From assembly GCA_036346375.1 (NCBI GenBank), contig CM070515.1, forward strand, positions 13,600,423 to 13,664,422: DNA of 64,000 bases, given 5' to 3'. Shown one piece after another: positions 46,620 through 58,761 of the stretch; positions within the stretch are counted from its first letter, which is position 1, and the number at the start of each line of letters is the position of its first letter. Under the pieces are notes generated by a model. That model was not told where the DNA came from and did no database searches. It was given only the letters and a program-made list of their open reading frames with translations. This stretch comes from Guadua angustifolia (taxonomy: Eukaryota; Streptophyta; Magnoliopsida; Poales; Poaceae). The position numbers and the translations under genes are program-made.

Positions 46620-47215
46620 TAGTGAATCCGTCCATGGACGAGAGTGACTCGACAGGAATAGTAGTCGCGTGCATGCGGTTCACTCAGCCAAGATGACTGA
46701 CTGAACAGAGGGGAAAAAGGGTTTGTGGCGCTTGATTTAGTGCGAGTCGGTTTACAACGTTTTTGGTGGCAAAATAAAGGTGTGGCCGGCCAGGAAAGCG
46801 GCAGAAAGCAACGGCTTTGGCGAAACGTGTGACTAGCGCAAAGGCATAAGCAGCAACCCCTCACGCAAAATCGCCCGACGGACGCCCGATCTCGCGGGGA
46901 GCGCCGGCACGAAGCGCCGCCTAGTGCACTACCCGGCACGGCAGCGCCCAAGACGCGAAACGCCGCGCGGTGCCGCGCGCCGCGGCACGACTCACGGGCA
47001 CACAGCCGCGCGGCTTCTCAGCTTTCTCTCGCCCGTCAGTCTCGGCCGTGGCCAACCCGTGGTCCGTGGGACACTCGTACGCACGCGCGTTACTCGCGCC
47101 GGGCGTACGCTACACCGCCTAGCTCCATGCGCGTCGTGTTGTTGCGTCGTGGAAGATTCTTCCATCCCTGATTCCTTATCCGCTCTCCCTCCATATATAT
47201 GAACCCGGATCATGT
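46620..47215. other. GC-rich promoter-like segment without a gene
   Basis: 46800-47110 is very GC-rich with many CG dinucleotides. It is followed by TATATATATGAAC at 47193-47204 and then AT-rich repeats. A minus-strand 110-codon frame has no recognisable homology. It may be a truncated promoter or first exon cut off by the repeats at 47340. Confidence 0.35.
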
Positions 47216-47339
47216 GCAATCGGACGGTCCGGGTTAGCTTAAAACGGGTTAAACATTACGTGCTACACTATCATAAATAGTGTTTATGCACAGAAAAAAA
47301 TATACCGTACTTTCAGCCGATCCGTGTCATATATTCTCC

Positions 47340-48140
47340 TATGTATCGCATGTGTAATTTTTTGAAATTTTTAGAATGATGAATCTAACTAGTTTACTAA
47401 CTAGTTCAAATAAGTTTGAACTGAAATTTAAACTAGAGTTTTCTTTTTGATGATAGTTTGTTTGTAGGTATGTACTGATTATATATATAAATCAGCAAAG
47501 CATGCAATATAAATTCATTTAAAATCTTTGAATTTGATTATATTTTTTCAAAGGTATGTGTTTCATTTGAATTGTTATAGATAGGTATATACCTTAAAAC
47601 TAAAATTTTTGAAAAATATATCTGAATTTGTCTTGAATCTGTGTATTTGTAATCATGGTGCCTGGGCACTATGATCTAAAAATGATATTTTCTCTATATA
47701 TTTTCATGCGAAATTTTTTGAAATTTTTATGATGCTGAGTTTAACCAGTTTACTAACTAGTTCAAACAAGTTTGAACTGAAATTCAAACTAGAGCTTCCC
47801 TTTTTTATGATAATTTGGTTGTAGGAACGTGTTGCTTTTATAAATAAATTGGCAAAGTATGTGATCCAAGCTCGTTCAAAATCTTTGAATTCAAATATAT
47901 TTTTTCAAAGATATGTGTTTCATTTGAATTGTTATATATGGATATATACCCTAAAACTGAAAGTTTTAAAAAATATACTTGAATATGGCTTGAATTCACG
48001 TATTTGAAATCATGGTACCTAGGCACCAGGATGCCATATTTCAACTTATATATATAGTATGTGCTGATTTTATATATAAATCAGCAAAGCATGTGATCCA
48101 AACTTGTTCAAAATCTTTGAATTCAAGTGTGTATATCCTT
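47340..48140. repeat. AT-rich tandem repeats, period about 356 bp
   Basis: The segment GAAATTTTTA-GATG-TGA then AACTAGTTCAAA and AAGTTTGAACTGAAATT occurs at 47364 and 47720, 356 bases apart, and the similarity holds through the whole period. A third partial copy (AAATCAGCAAAGCATG, GTTCAAAATCTTTGAATTC) follows at 48060-48130. Confidence 0.75.
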
Positions 48141-48534
48141 TTATGTACTCCTAGGAGTACATACTCCCACCTCTAATATACCACTTAAATGAATGCTTTA
48201 TACTACTTTATCATTTTCGGTATACTTCGATAATAATTCTAAGATACTCCAACGACATGATTAAAAAATTTTTATCCGAACCCTTTATTTATTTTTACTA
48301 TATACCCTTTAAATTTTTTTATCCGAACCCTTTATTTTTTTTACTATATACCCTTTTACATATGTAAAAGTAATATATAATCAAATTATTTGCATTTTTT
48401 GTAGAACTCACTTTAAAATATCTTATAATCAATACTAGAGTATACTCAAAAGAATAAAGAGGTATAACAACATCATTTAAACAATATCTTTGGAGGCAGG
48501 AGTATGTACACCCATTTGTATGGAACAATTTTCA

Positions 48535-48615
48535 TATATATATATATATATATATAGATAGATAGATATATAGGTAGGTAGATATAGATATAGATATAGA
48601 TAGATAGATAGGAAA
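48535..48615. repeat. Compound microsatellite TA / GATA
   Basis: Runs of TA followed by GATA, GGTA and GATATA units. Confidence 0.9.
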
Positions 48616-48714
48616 CCTCTTTTCTACTCTCGGGAGTAATTACTCCCTATGTCATATCTCACAACGTATATATTCTCTTGCTGATGGACCACTGCACTCG
48701 AAGGCAGCAATTAA

Positions 48715-48948
48715 GGGGGTGTTGGCATAGCTCCAGCTCCACCAAAATCCGTGAAATTGGTGGAGCATGATATTCCCAACTCTAAAAATTTATGGAGCTG
48801 GAGCTGTGGGTGTACATTAAGAGTATTTAGGTAGGTCATCTTGTTTACATTTTAGACTAAAAATATAAACTTAATTCACTTTATTTTAACCTACAAGCTC
48901 TAGATCTAAAGTAGAGTTAGCATCTAGAGCTCTACCAAATAGGGTCTA
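48715..48948. mobile_element. MITE with GGGGTGTT / GGAGCT ends
   Basis: The left end GGGGGTGTTGGCATAGCTCC and the right end AGAGCTCTACCAAATAGGGT are imperfect inverted repeats of a common grass MITE type; AGCTCCAGCTCCA follows the left end. Target duplication is uncertain. Confidence 0.55.
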
Positions 48949-49739
48949 CGCTTCGGCTTTGGTGCCAGATGGTGTGGGTTTCGTGACCGTACAAGCCAAG
49001 TAATCTCGTTGAAATTTTGGTACATGCATACAGCTAGAAAGAACTCCTATTTTGTGGGACATGTTCGCGTGCTCTGGCTATCTTTCTTGCAACTTACTTG
49101 TGTAAAGTGTGTATGCATCATCATTAAAGCATGCCTACATGAATTGGATATGACCTTTTCTTTTCAAAAATAGATCGATGAATAATTCAATTGTGATATT
49201 TCAATATTGTATATTATATGAGAATATACTCACTATGTTTCCACATACTTTTCATATGTGACTCAAACTTTCTTCCACACACTTGCACAACAAAACATAA
49301 ACGTAGCGTAACATAACATTTTTTTTATTTATATCATCATCTCTTAATTCATTATTACAGTGTTTGCCTCTTTCTTTAGTACTTTTTAGTGGACATCAAA
49401 TTGCTTATATTGGTATAGCTAAGTAAACATTTGTCGATGTACCACTCTCTTAATCTCTTCATTCCACATAGGTATACCAAATAAAGAGTCCGAATGTTTT
49501 ATTTTTTGAGAATTTTTGACATATTCTATATTTTCTTAGTGACTATAAAAACTTATCAATGACTTTTATTACATAATAGTTAATTATATATACACACAGA
49601 GAGAGATTAAATTCCTTACCTTATTCCCCCCTCAAGTTAGCATATTTTTGAAATTTTAATTCTGAATAAAATGAAAATGTATATTTTTCACTTGGTATGG
49701 AATTTAAAAAATACCTAATTTCTTTTTATTTTATTCATA

Positions 49740-50240
49740 TGTTATTTTTGTTTAACTTTGAAATTTGTATGAAAATCAAATGGATAATTTTATTTTGTTT
49801 GTTATTTAGAATTTATGTCAACTTTCATTTTATTTAATTTTGCATATCGATTCTAAGTTAGAATTTGTATACAAATCCAACCACTAATTTTTACATAATT
49901 TATATTACTAATTTCAGCTATTTATATATTTTATTTTGGAGTTTTATGAAAGTTAAATGGTTTATTTTCTTTTATTTGTTTATTCTGAATTTTTATTATT
50001 CTTGGTATGGACTCTTTTTTCTAATCTAAGCCGTTGATTTTATTGTTATTTTTACTTAATTTTAAATATTAGTTTTAAATTATAATTGATATGCAAATCC
50101 AACTTCTAATTTTTACCCTTTTTTTTGAAGTTTAGCTATGTATGGGTTTTAATTTTGAGTTCATATGAAAATCAAATGGCTAATTTTTTATTTTTTTATT
50201 CTGAATTTTTGTTATTTTTTTGTTGTAATTGGTATGGATA
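49740..50240. repeat. AT-rich imperfect tandem repeats
   Basis: ATGAAAATCAAATGG(A/C)TAATTTT at 49771 and 50165, and a more diverged TGAAAGTTAAATGG at 49947, alternate with ATACAAATCCAAC / ATGCAAATCCAAC at 49869 and 50091. Spacing is about 200-220 bases. Confidence 0.5.
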
Positions 50241-50639
50241 CTTTCTTTTAATCTAAGCCATTATAACTCCCGTCTGTTAGATAGACGGTTAGATTTTTTT
50301 GAAATAATAATATCCAATCCAATGGCTAATAGTTCAACTTAGTTATGGTCTACAAGATTAAGTGCTATATATTTTACTTTTTCATGAGAATTTCTAACAT
50401 ATTTCTCTTTTTTCTTAACACCTCTATGTGATATGTCATTCAAGCACGGTAAGATCTATCTTGACTACATGACCAAGTATAGGATCGGCGAAGCTGAGTA
50501 ATGCCTTCTAAAGCCCAAAACACTTAATATTTGTCAGCGTACTCTACGCTGGGGTACCCTCTCCGCCGCACAAAAGCAGTCAAACATGGCGGTCAACATG
50601 ACAGACCCACGTGGCGGTCAGGTGGGCGAGCACGCCGCT

Positions 50640-51000
50640 CACCACGTCGATCCACGTGGCACCGGCGGCGGTGGCGAAACACGCTCGCCGGCCGGTCGAT
50701 CCACGTGGCGCCCGGCGGCAATGGCGAAAGCCGCTGCCGCCGGCAGCCACGTGGCGCCCGGCGGCGGTGGCGAGACATACTGCTTTCGCCGGCGGCGATC
50801 ACGTGGCGTCCGGCGGCAGTGGCGTGGGCGCCTGCTCGCGGCGGTCGATCCACGTGACACCGGCGAGCAGTGGCGAAGCACGCCGCTTTCGGCCGGCGGG
50901 CAGCGTACGTGGCGCCCGGCGGCAGTGGCGAGACGCACTGCCGCCGCCTGAGCGATCCACGTGGCGTCCGCGGCAGTGGCGTGGGCATACTGCTGCCGCC
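50640..51000 (+). repeat. Seven tandem units of about 48-50 bp with G-boxes in the solo LTR
   Basis: The unit GATCCACGTGGCGCCCGGCGG, then CAGTGGCGAAACACGCTGCCG, starts at about 50649, 50697, 50745, 50795, 50845, 50900 and 50953. Five of the seven have an intact CACGTGG core. The array lies about 300 bases upstream of the TATA box, in the U3. Confidence 0.8.
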
Positions 51001-51285
51001 CGCCGCAAGGCAAAGGTGGTGCGAGGTGGCTTCACCTCGGCTCCTTCCTTGTCGTATCTGCATTAGGCGGCAGGGCGGTGATGTCGAACTTTGTCAAGCT
51101 GCGAGATTTGCTACAAGCCCATTCCTCGACGCTCTCATCAACCCGTCAAGGGTCACATCCGGACGGACGGGCGGCCATGCGTCGGCATTCAATGAGGTTG
51201 GAGGAGCAGGACAGACAGGAGGGTAATAAATGTATCGAGATCAAGCATGAAGACCCTCCTTTACCTACTCCGATTAACTTTGGCC

Positions 51286-51292
51286 TATATAA
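51286..51292 (+). promoter_or_regulatory. TATA box of the solo LTR
   Basis: TATATAA followed by GGGCCTCCGG, identical in context to the two LTR promoters of the 15091 element. Confidence 0.65.
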
Positions 51293-51643
51293 GGGCCTCC
51301 GGTGCATGGGAAAGGGGTCGAGCCTTGAGTAGTGTTGCATCCGAGCAAGCAAGAGCTCCATGACATAGTCTAAGAGAGAATTTGTAATCTGAGAACTGGG
51401 TACTAGCTTTGCACACTCTCTAAACAATCTAGCAGGAAGTAAGGCTATTACCCAAGGAAAAGGGGGCCTGAACCTGGGTAAAATCTTTGTGTCATCTCTA
51501 GTTCGTAGACGCCGGAATCTTTGGTGTGGGAGTCTCTAGGGTTTTCACCCTCTAGGTCTAGCCAGCCGCGAAGACGCCCTCCTTCCGAATCAAACCCGGT
51601 CTGTAGACTCCGGGCCTGTCAAGCGGAATACGCCGACAATATT

Positions 51644-53109
51644 ACATCAATTGTTTCCTTTGACCACGTCAGTGCTACACTTGGTGTAGAATCTATCGTA
51701 CACAAGGAGTCGGGCATGCATGCATTTAGGCCAAACCAGGAAAACATACTGTATGTTGTGCCTCGCATAGAGAGAAATAAAGAAAGGAAAGAATCAGCTA
51801 CTGCTACTTTGCATACACAAAATAAAAAAAGAAACCAAGAGATAAAAAAATAATAAATCTGAGGAATCCTGATTTTGTGGGAGTTGGATCGGGAGATCAG
51901 GAGGCACTCTTCCACATCAAGAAAGAAGTAGTGATTTCTGTTTTTGTTTTGGTTGCGCAATAAAAGGGATTTGAAGGGAGATCAAGCTGGTGCAATGTTG
52001 CTATCAAGCATGAGACCCAGATGTATTGATCCACCCCTACCAAGTAAGATTTGTCTTTTATTCTGATTTTAAACTACAAAGTAATATTATCTCTACTCAA
52101 TGGCATCTAATGGTCAATATAGTGCATTTTTAATTAGGGCCCACCAAATTAAGGACGAATGTTTTGCTTTTTTGTGAGAATTTCTACCCTATTTATCAAA
52201 AATCTAATAGTGGTTGTAAATAGGGTCCACCAGATTAAAGACGGGATATTTTGCCCTTTTTTTACAATTTCTAGTTTATTTTTTTTCTTAGCAACTCTCT
52301 ATGAACTTTTAATATATAATAGATAGATGATACTAACTTAGAAATCCAATACTACCAGAGTCAGAACTAACACGGCCATATCAATTTGTCACGAACATTG
52401 CGAGTAGTTGTAACGAGTGTAACCAACATTTGTGTCTCTACATGGTTGAAATGTTGAATGGATGATATCAGTTTAGTATAACTGCTACATTTTCTAAAGA
52501 AGAGAAAAGAAATTTGATAATAGTACATTATCAACACGTGCAGACTACTTCCAGAAGTCTCACTGTCCAGGTGGTAGGAGCGTCTGGACTCTGGTAAATG
52601 GTAATCTTCTTCCAGATCAAACTACTGATCACTTCTTTTAATATCCAAAGAGTAGTGGATCCACAACATAAATGCTTGATCATTGGAGTGTGCTAAGTGT
52701 AAGTGAGCTTGGCCAAACCCAACTACAGCTGCTTTTAATTTACCCTTTATAATAAGGTGCAGCTACACTGATGGACACCAAATTATGACCAATATTTACA
52801 TCACTGAGCTTAGACTGTCCATCAGATCTGACCTAGCCTAACTGCTCATGCGGCTATCTTCTATTTTCCATCCCTTGTCGAGTTCAAGCCGAATTTCTGT
52901 CCAATTGTCAAAGCTACTGAACAAGTTGGTTGTGTGAATACGACCCATTACTCAACGAGGTTCGCAGCAAAGTTAGCTTTGCTTGCACTTGGCCCAACTT
53001 CTGTGTACCTCAACCAGAACTTTTAAAGTGGTCTCCTACTCCTTCGGTTGGTGGGTACAATGGATTTGAGAATTGAGACCATCTCTGAAGACACTTGCAG
53101 TAATGATTT
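51644..53109. other. Intergenic, no gene seen
   Basis: AT-rich low-complexity sequence. The segment ATTAGGGCCCACCAAATTAA at 52132 and AATAGGGTCCACCAGATTAA at 52218 is a diverged direct duplication. Confidence 0.5.
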
Positions 53110-53399
53110 TTCACAAAATTGCTTTGCCGATGTCGGATACTTACCAGATATGGCGACCCTCCATGATCTTTTACAATACCATATTAGGAAGGATCGGTGA
53201 AATTCAACATTTAAAATTAATAAAAATAATCTGATACTTCTTCGATACTCCCCGATACTTCTAGGCCAAAAACATAAAGCCAAGTCCAATTCAAACCATC
53301 TGTCATAACCCTAAAATCTCTTTCTCTCTCACTCACTCATTCCATCCGGTCATCCCTTCTATCACTGACTCCCCAAAAATCACTATACCCGGTAACCAC

Positions 53400-54294
53400 T
53401 GTTGGAAAATTACATTCATAAATTATATAGATACACAATAAAAACAAAAAGATTAATATTGCGTCTACAAGATGATTATTAGCAACCAACATATTTACAA
53501 AATATGCTAGTAAAGAAAACATACCTGCGCAGGCTAGATAGTCCAACTGATACATAGGTATAAACAATACTATCATAGTAGTATGTATTCCCATCAGATT
53601 TAATCACAATAGAAAGAATCATTTGGACCAAGAATTACTTAGTCCTGAGCACTTACAGTGGGCTGGATGAAGAATGGGAAGCTGCGAAGGAGTGACGCAA
53701 TGCGACAATCAAAGACAAAGATGAAGATGAGAAGTCACGTGGAACGAGGCTTTCCGGAAACCTGATCACCGGGTCTCCTTTGCAGGGCTTCAAGCGGCAA
53801 GCGTCGGATTGGAGACACTGCTCGCCCCATGCCGTTGCACAACGTATGAAGGGTTGGAATGGCTCCAAAGGCAGCAAGCATGGAGGAAGCAAAGATCGCA
53901 AGAGAGAACGAGATTGATTTTCTATCATGTATTCCTTCACGTACTGAGACGTCCCCCTTAAGAAAGCGCACATAAAAAACTGCCTTGCGAAAGTACAATC
54001 GAATGCCACGATTCTAGGAATCGCCCCTTCAAATCTTGCATTGCGGGTGAACAGACTAACCGCATGAGAGCATGCGTCTCTCTGAGTCCATAGCGTCATG
54101 TGTATATAGCCTAATATAGTTAACCATGTGTACCTCTAGCATTGCCACCAACTCATACTAGATTCCATGCGTGTGCTCCCCTTATAAGTTGGTTACACTC
54201 CACCTAACTAAGTAATATAGTATTAAAGACCATACCCTTAACTCAACACCCATTTGACTTCTTTTATTGAATTAATTAAAGATTATTTTCAACA
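53400..54294 (-). repeat. 3' LTR of the copia element
   Basis: TGTTGGAAAATT starts it; the inner end is TTTTCAACA. It shares the block CCTTAAGAAAGCGcACAtA-AAACTGCCTTG and the block from GCCACCAACTCATACTAGA to ACTCAACACCC with the right LTR. It has about 350 bases (53520-53870) that the right LTR lacks. Confidence 0.85.
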
Positions 54295-54929
54295 ATCCCC
54301 ACTAAGAAGTCAAAGTATGCAAGAAAAGGCTTTCCAACACTTTTAATATACTGCTTTTATAGTATAGACCCGTCTCAGGTTGAGCTACACCTAGCACAAC
54401 AAGATCCACTTACTTACAACTATGCAATAGTCAAATCCTTAAATTGCCAGTCTTGTGCAAACAAGGTTCACTTAAAGGTGTCATCGATACTAGGCTGCCT
54501 AGAGCCATGCCTACAGTTTGGAGCATTATGGTCATGCTCCCATTCCCTCTCGTGAGTTTATTAGAGATTACCCAAATCTCATAGACTACGACTTCACATT
54601 TTAGCTCACATAGGTGTGTTCTTTCAAGTGTACTCTGCAGGATAGTACCTTACCATAAAAATAAAACTATGAACACATTAAGATATAAAAATCATCCTAC
54701 CATGCAGTACTTCAGAGTACGCATCTCCTAACAGGAAAAGGTAAGTACGAATGTATTCTCTAGTTACCCTGACAGCTTATTTTTCCCATTACCTAATTCA
54801 CGAGATCTCCATTCATATAGGCTGGGTTTCTACTGTGGAGCAACTCAGGTGGGTCTTAAACCAATTTCCTTGATACTCGATCTATCACTGCACGTGATAG
54901 TCCCTTCATAAAGGGTTCACCAAGTTTTT

Positions 54930-57400
54930 AGATGTATTAATATAATTCACAACGATCACTCTAATATTTCTCAAATTTCTGACAAATATGATTCGCCGTT
55001 TCACATATCTTGAGGACTACAAATTATCTTTTGCACTCTTAACCTTAGTGATCATAATTTGGTTATCACAATACAAAAGAATAGTCGGTATTGGTTTTTC
55101 AACCATCGATAGGTCTAACAAGATCTCACACAGTCACTCTGTCTCAACAGTGGCTGTGTCAAGTGCTACAAGCTTAGCCTCCATAGTTGACCTCGTCAAT
55201 ATGGTCTGCTTGCAAGACCTTAATGAAACTACAACACTGCCCAAAGTAAATACATATCCACTAGTGGCTTTGATCGATCAGCATATGAGATCCAGTTGGA
55301 ATCACTATAACCCTCCAATACCATAGGATACCTATTATAGTGAAGTCCAAAAGCATTGGTACCTCTCAAGTATCTCATAACGCGATCTAATGCAGTCTAG
55401 TGATCGTTTCCTAGGTTTGAAGTAAACCGGCTCATTTTGCTTACAGCAAATGAAATGTCAGGCATGGTTGCCCTAGCTAGATACATCAGAGAATTAATTA
55501 TTTGAGAGTATCTCAATTGATCTATCCCTTGTCCTCTGTTCTTTCAAAGTTTTAAACTTGGGTCATAAGGTGTTGGAGATATTTTATAATCTGAGTACCC
55601 AAAACGACTCAAATTTTCTCCACATAATGAGACTGCTTTTAAGTAATCCCATTCTAACCCTTAATAAGTTTAATGTTAAGAATAACATTAGCCTCTCTTA
55701 GATCCTTCATATCAAAACTTTGAGATAAGAATGATTTAACATCATTTATCATATTGATATTAGTCCCAAAGATTAGTATGTCATCGACATACAAACACAT
55801 AATCACTCCCTTACCCTAACCAAACCTATAATACACACATTTGTCGACCTCCTTTACAACAAAGTCGGTAGAGGTTAGAGTTTGTCGAATTTTTCGTGCC
55901 ACTATAAAGACTTTCGAAGCCTACTCACCATATTCTCTTGTCTAGGTGCTACATACCCATCGGGTTACTTCATATAAATTTTCTTATCCAGTTCTCTATT
56001 TAGGAAAGTAGTTTTTACATCCTTTGATGGATGTAAAAATTATATGAATCCGCTAGTGCAAGAAGCACTCTGATAGTAGCAAGCCTAGCAACATATATGT
56101 AAATATCAAAGAAGTCATCTCTTTCCTTTTGTATAAAACTCTTAGCCACAAATCTAGCATTGTATTTCTCAATAGTACCATGAGGTCTAAACTTTTTCTT
56201 GAAGATCCATTTATACCCAACTGGTTTGTAGCTAATAGGACATTCGCATACTTCCCATGTTTCATTAGTAATAATGGAATCCATTTCGCTTTAGATCACT
56301 TCCTTTCAGCACTCTGCATCGGGTGATGCATATGCCTCTGAAAGGATTTTTGCTACATCGTCCATGAGATACATAGTAAAGTCATCACTAACGGATTTTT
56401 CAACCCTTTATCTCTTGCTCTTACGAGTAGCAACTATACTGTCATTCTTCTCAATAGTATTTTCATGAAAGGTGGGAGGTTCAGAAGGTGGATTAAAGAA
56501 TGTTTGACTAAAGGATGCACTAGTATCCTTATATTCTCAAAGAAGTTTACATCATGAGATTCAATGACAGCGTTAACATGAACATCAGAAATCTTGAATT
56601 TTACTACTAAAAATCTGTAAGCTGCACTATACTGTGCACAGCCTAGAAAGACACAATCCATAATCTTAGGTCATAGCTTACGTTTTTTATATTATGGTAC
56701 ATTAACTTTCGCTAAACACCCTTTGCGCGTAAGAAACCAAGAGAAGGTTTTCTTCCTTTTCATCCCTCATATGGAGTAATCTCACCTTTTGATGAGGGGA
56801 CTCTATTAAGGACAAAACATGCGGTCAAGATAGTTTCCCTCCACCATGGCACGGATAAACTGGCATTGACCATCATAGCATTAACCAAGTCTGTAAGTAT
56901 TCGATTTTTCCTCTCAGCCATCCCATTTGACTGGGGTGAATAGGAAGTCGTTGTCTCATGGATAATTCCATATTCCACATAGCACAAGTAAAACTCATTA
57001 GAGATATTCTCTCCTCCTCTGTCTAACCTTAGACGTTTGATTTTCTTTTGTAGTTGATTTTCAACCTCAACTTTATAGATGTTAAATTACTCTAGTGCCT
57101 CACCTTTCACTTTAAATAGATACAATTGGCAATATCTAGTAATATCATCAATAAAATGTTATAAAGTATATTTTCTCTACCTTAATTAATACTCCATTCA
57201 TTTAAAATAGATCAGAATGAACTAAGTCTAATGGTGTCATACTTTTCTCCCCTATAGCCTTAAAAGGCTTTTGAGGTTGTTTAGATTGCACACAAGTCTG
57301 ACACTTAGATCCTCTAAATATGGAAAAGTTTAGAATTAAATTGAGATTAAAAAATGAGTAATTTTATCATAATTAATATGACATGAACGAGAATGCCAAA
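54930..57400 (-). pseudogene. Copia pol relic: integrase, RT and RNase H
   Basis: On the minus strand: QTCVQSKQPQKPF and LVHSDLF (about 57290-57190); RLDRGGEN then EYGIIHETTTSYSPQSNGM (57030-56900, integrase core Asp and Glu region); SVPWWRE and CFVLNRVP; DCVFLGCAQYSAAYRFLVV (56660-56600); then RT from ETWEV and GYKWIFKKKF (56260-56180) to an intact YVDD at 55791-55780. RNase H-like LMYLARATMPDI and MRYLRGT follow (55490-55370), ending near 54930. Stops and frameshifts break it into at least six pieces. Confidence 0.85.
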
Positions 57401-57559
57401 TAGTGGCATCTCCATTATTATTTGCTAAACAAGTAATGTGTTCACAAGGTTACAACAATCAAGAACAGAAAGGTGGAACAGGCCTCCACAATCACAACCT
57501 TTGCCAACAAATAAACCAAACTTCGAAATAATAAATTTATTATTACTTCACGTATTCCT

Positions 57560-58040
57560 TCACATACAACGGAGGAGGCAGAGATTGCTGGAGAGAACAA
57601 GATTAGTTTTCTATCACGTATTCCTTCACGTACAGGGACATCTCCCTTAAGAAAGCGTGTACAGAAAACTGCCTTGTGAAAGTATAGCACAAGAGCATGA
57701 GTCTTCCTGAGTCTGCAGCACCACGTTGGCTGTCGAGGTGTAAAGTGATATGGCACAGGCGATACATGTGGCAAAAAGGTTAAGTACACTTAGTACGTCT
57801 CGGTAGTCACAAGTCATGCGATAAACATACGAAATACACGATATACACGTGCACGTGTGTACATAGCTTAATATAGCCAACCATGTGTACCTCTAACCTT
57901 GCCACCAACTCATACTAGAGTCTATGCATAAGCTCACTTTATAAGTTGGTTGCACTCTACCTAGATAAGCAATATGTTACTAAAGACCATACCCTCAACT
58001 CAACACCCTTTTGACTTCTTACATTGAATTAATTCCAACA
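57560..58040 (-). repeat. 5' LTR of the copia element, truncated
   Basis: It aligns with the left LTR from about CACGTATTCCTTCAC (57550-57570) to the end AATTCCAACA. The expected inner end and primer-binding site (TGGTATCAGAGC-like) are absent, so the inner part was deleted together with gag. Confidence 0.75.
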
Positions 58041-58428
58041 GCCACTGCCTTTCACCCGGTAGACCGACGACTGCTACTAGCCACCACCTCCCCCTCTAGC
58101 CTCCACCAAGCTTGCGGGCTACCACTTCCGCCTCCCCTCTCTTCTCCCTTTGCAATCTCGTTGTCGTTACCCCCTCTACCTAGCTCAGCGGCAGCGCCAC
58201 CTTCTCTATCTGCATCTCACCACCGTCGACTTTTCCCTCTACAAGTCGTTGCTTCTGCCGTCTTCCCCCTCTACAATCTCGCCAACACCTTCTCCCTTTG
58301 TAAGCTCCTGTCGTCTTCTCTCTTTTACATTTTTTATTTTTTAAACATATATATACTTCATGTATCGTTATATTCTTGTTTTTGAAAAATTGCGTATCAT
58401 CATACCAGTATCACGTATCGGTGATACA

Positions 58429-58753
58429 TAGGGGTGGGCATTTTTAAACCGAAACCGAATTACCGAACTAAATCGAATTAACCGATTATTTTGATTTTTT
58501 CAATTTCCGGTTTTCGGTTTGGTTTTTGTTTTGGTATAATTTTGTATTGCAATATGAGAAAGACTAAATCTAATCTATCTAGTGTTATTCATATTTCGGT
58601 TAACCGAAAAAACGAAATAACCGAACCAAAATATTTCGGTTAATTCGGTTCAGTTTTTTATTTTTGTCCGAGAAATTCGGTTCCCAATTTTCAAAAACCG
58701 AATTATTTTAAAACCAAAAAAACCGAACCAATTAAACCGAATGCCCACCCCTA
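58429..58753. mobile_element. hAT-type MITE
   Basis: Termini TAGGGGTGGGCATT and AATGCCCACCCCTA are perfect inverted repeats. The 8-bp target duplication GTGATACA is exact at 58421-58428 and 58754-58761. The interior is rich in ACCGAA/TTCGGT repeats, typical of this family. It is 325 bp, non-coding, and inserted at the end of the unclassified element copy. Confidence 0.93.
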
Positions 58754-58761
58754 GTGATACA

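Larger units (their letters stand above)
50532..51638 (+). mobile_element. Solo LTR of a Ty3/gypsy element related to the 15091 family
   Basis: It starts TGTCAGCGTA and ends ACGCCGACA, with the 5-bp duplication ATATT at both sides (50527-50531 and 51639-51643). It has the same layout as the LTRs at 15091 and 25971 but in plus orientation: tandem GC-rich repeats, TATATAAGGGCCTCCGG (TATA at 51286-51292), a CTAGCAGG-AGTAAGGCTATTACC segment, the GTCTCTAGGGTTTTC block and the terminal GGAATACGCCGACA. There is no internal region, so it arose by recombination between two LTRs. Confidence 0.92.
53400..58040 (-). mobile_element. Ty1/copia retrotransposon, gag-protease lost
   Basis: It begins TGTTGGAAAATTAC at 53400 and ends AATTCCAACA at 58040. 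Flanking 5-mers are ACCAC and GCCAC, a target duplication with one mismatch. The left LTR (53400-54294) and right LTR (about 57560-58040) share several hundred bases in the same orientation. Between them the minus strand encodes integrase, RT and RNase H in copia order. No gag or protease is found between integrase and the right LTR, and the right LTR is shortened, consistent with a deletion spanning both. The polypurine tract AGTGGGGAT abuts the left LTR at 54295-54303. Confidence 0.9.
53110..58428. mobile_element. Unclassified element, second copy, split by the copia insertion
   Basis: The outer parts 53110-53399 and 58041-58428 resemble the copy at 7300-8060. The left part has ATCGGTGAAATT, TAATAAAAATAATCTGATAC and TTCTTCGATACT. 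The right part has a pyrimidine-rich segment, then TTTTTGAAAAATTGCGTATCAT and ACGTATCGGTGATAC. A CT-rich, gene-like segment lies in the middle. No transposase was seen, and the class is unknown. Confidence 0.5.

Noticed and set aside
46619..46951. 110-codon minus-strand frame
   Set aside because: No homology and no supporting gene structure; kept only as part of a GC-rich segment.
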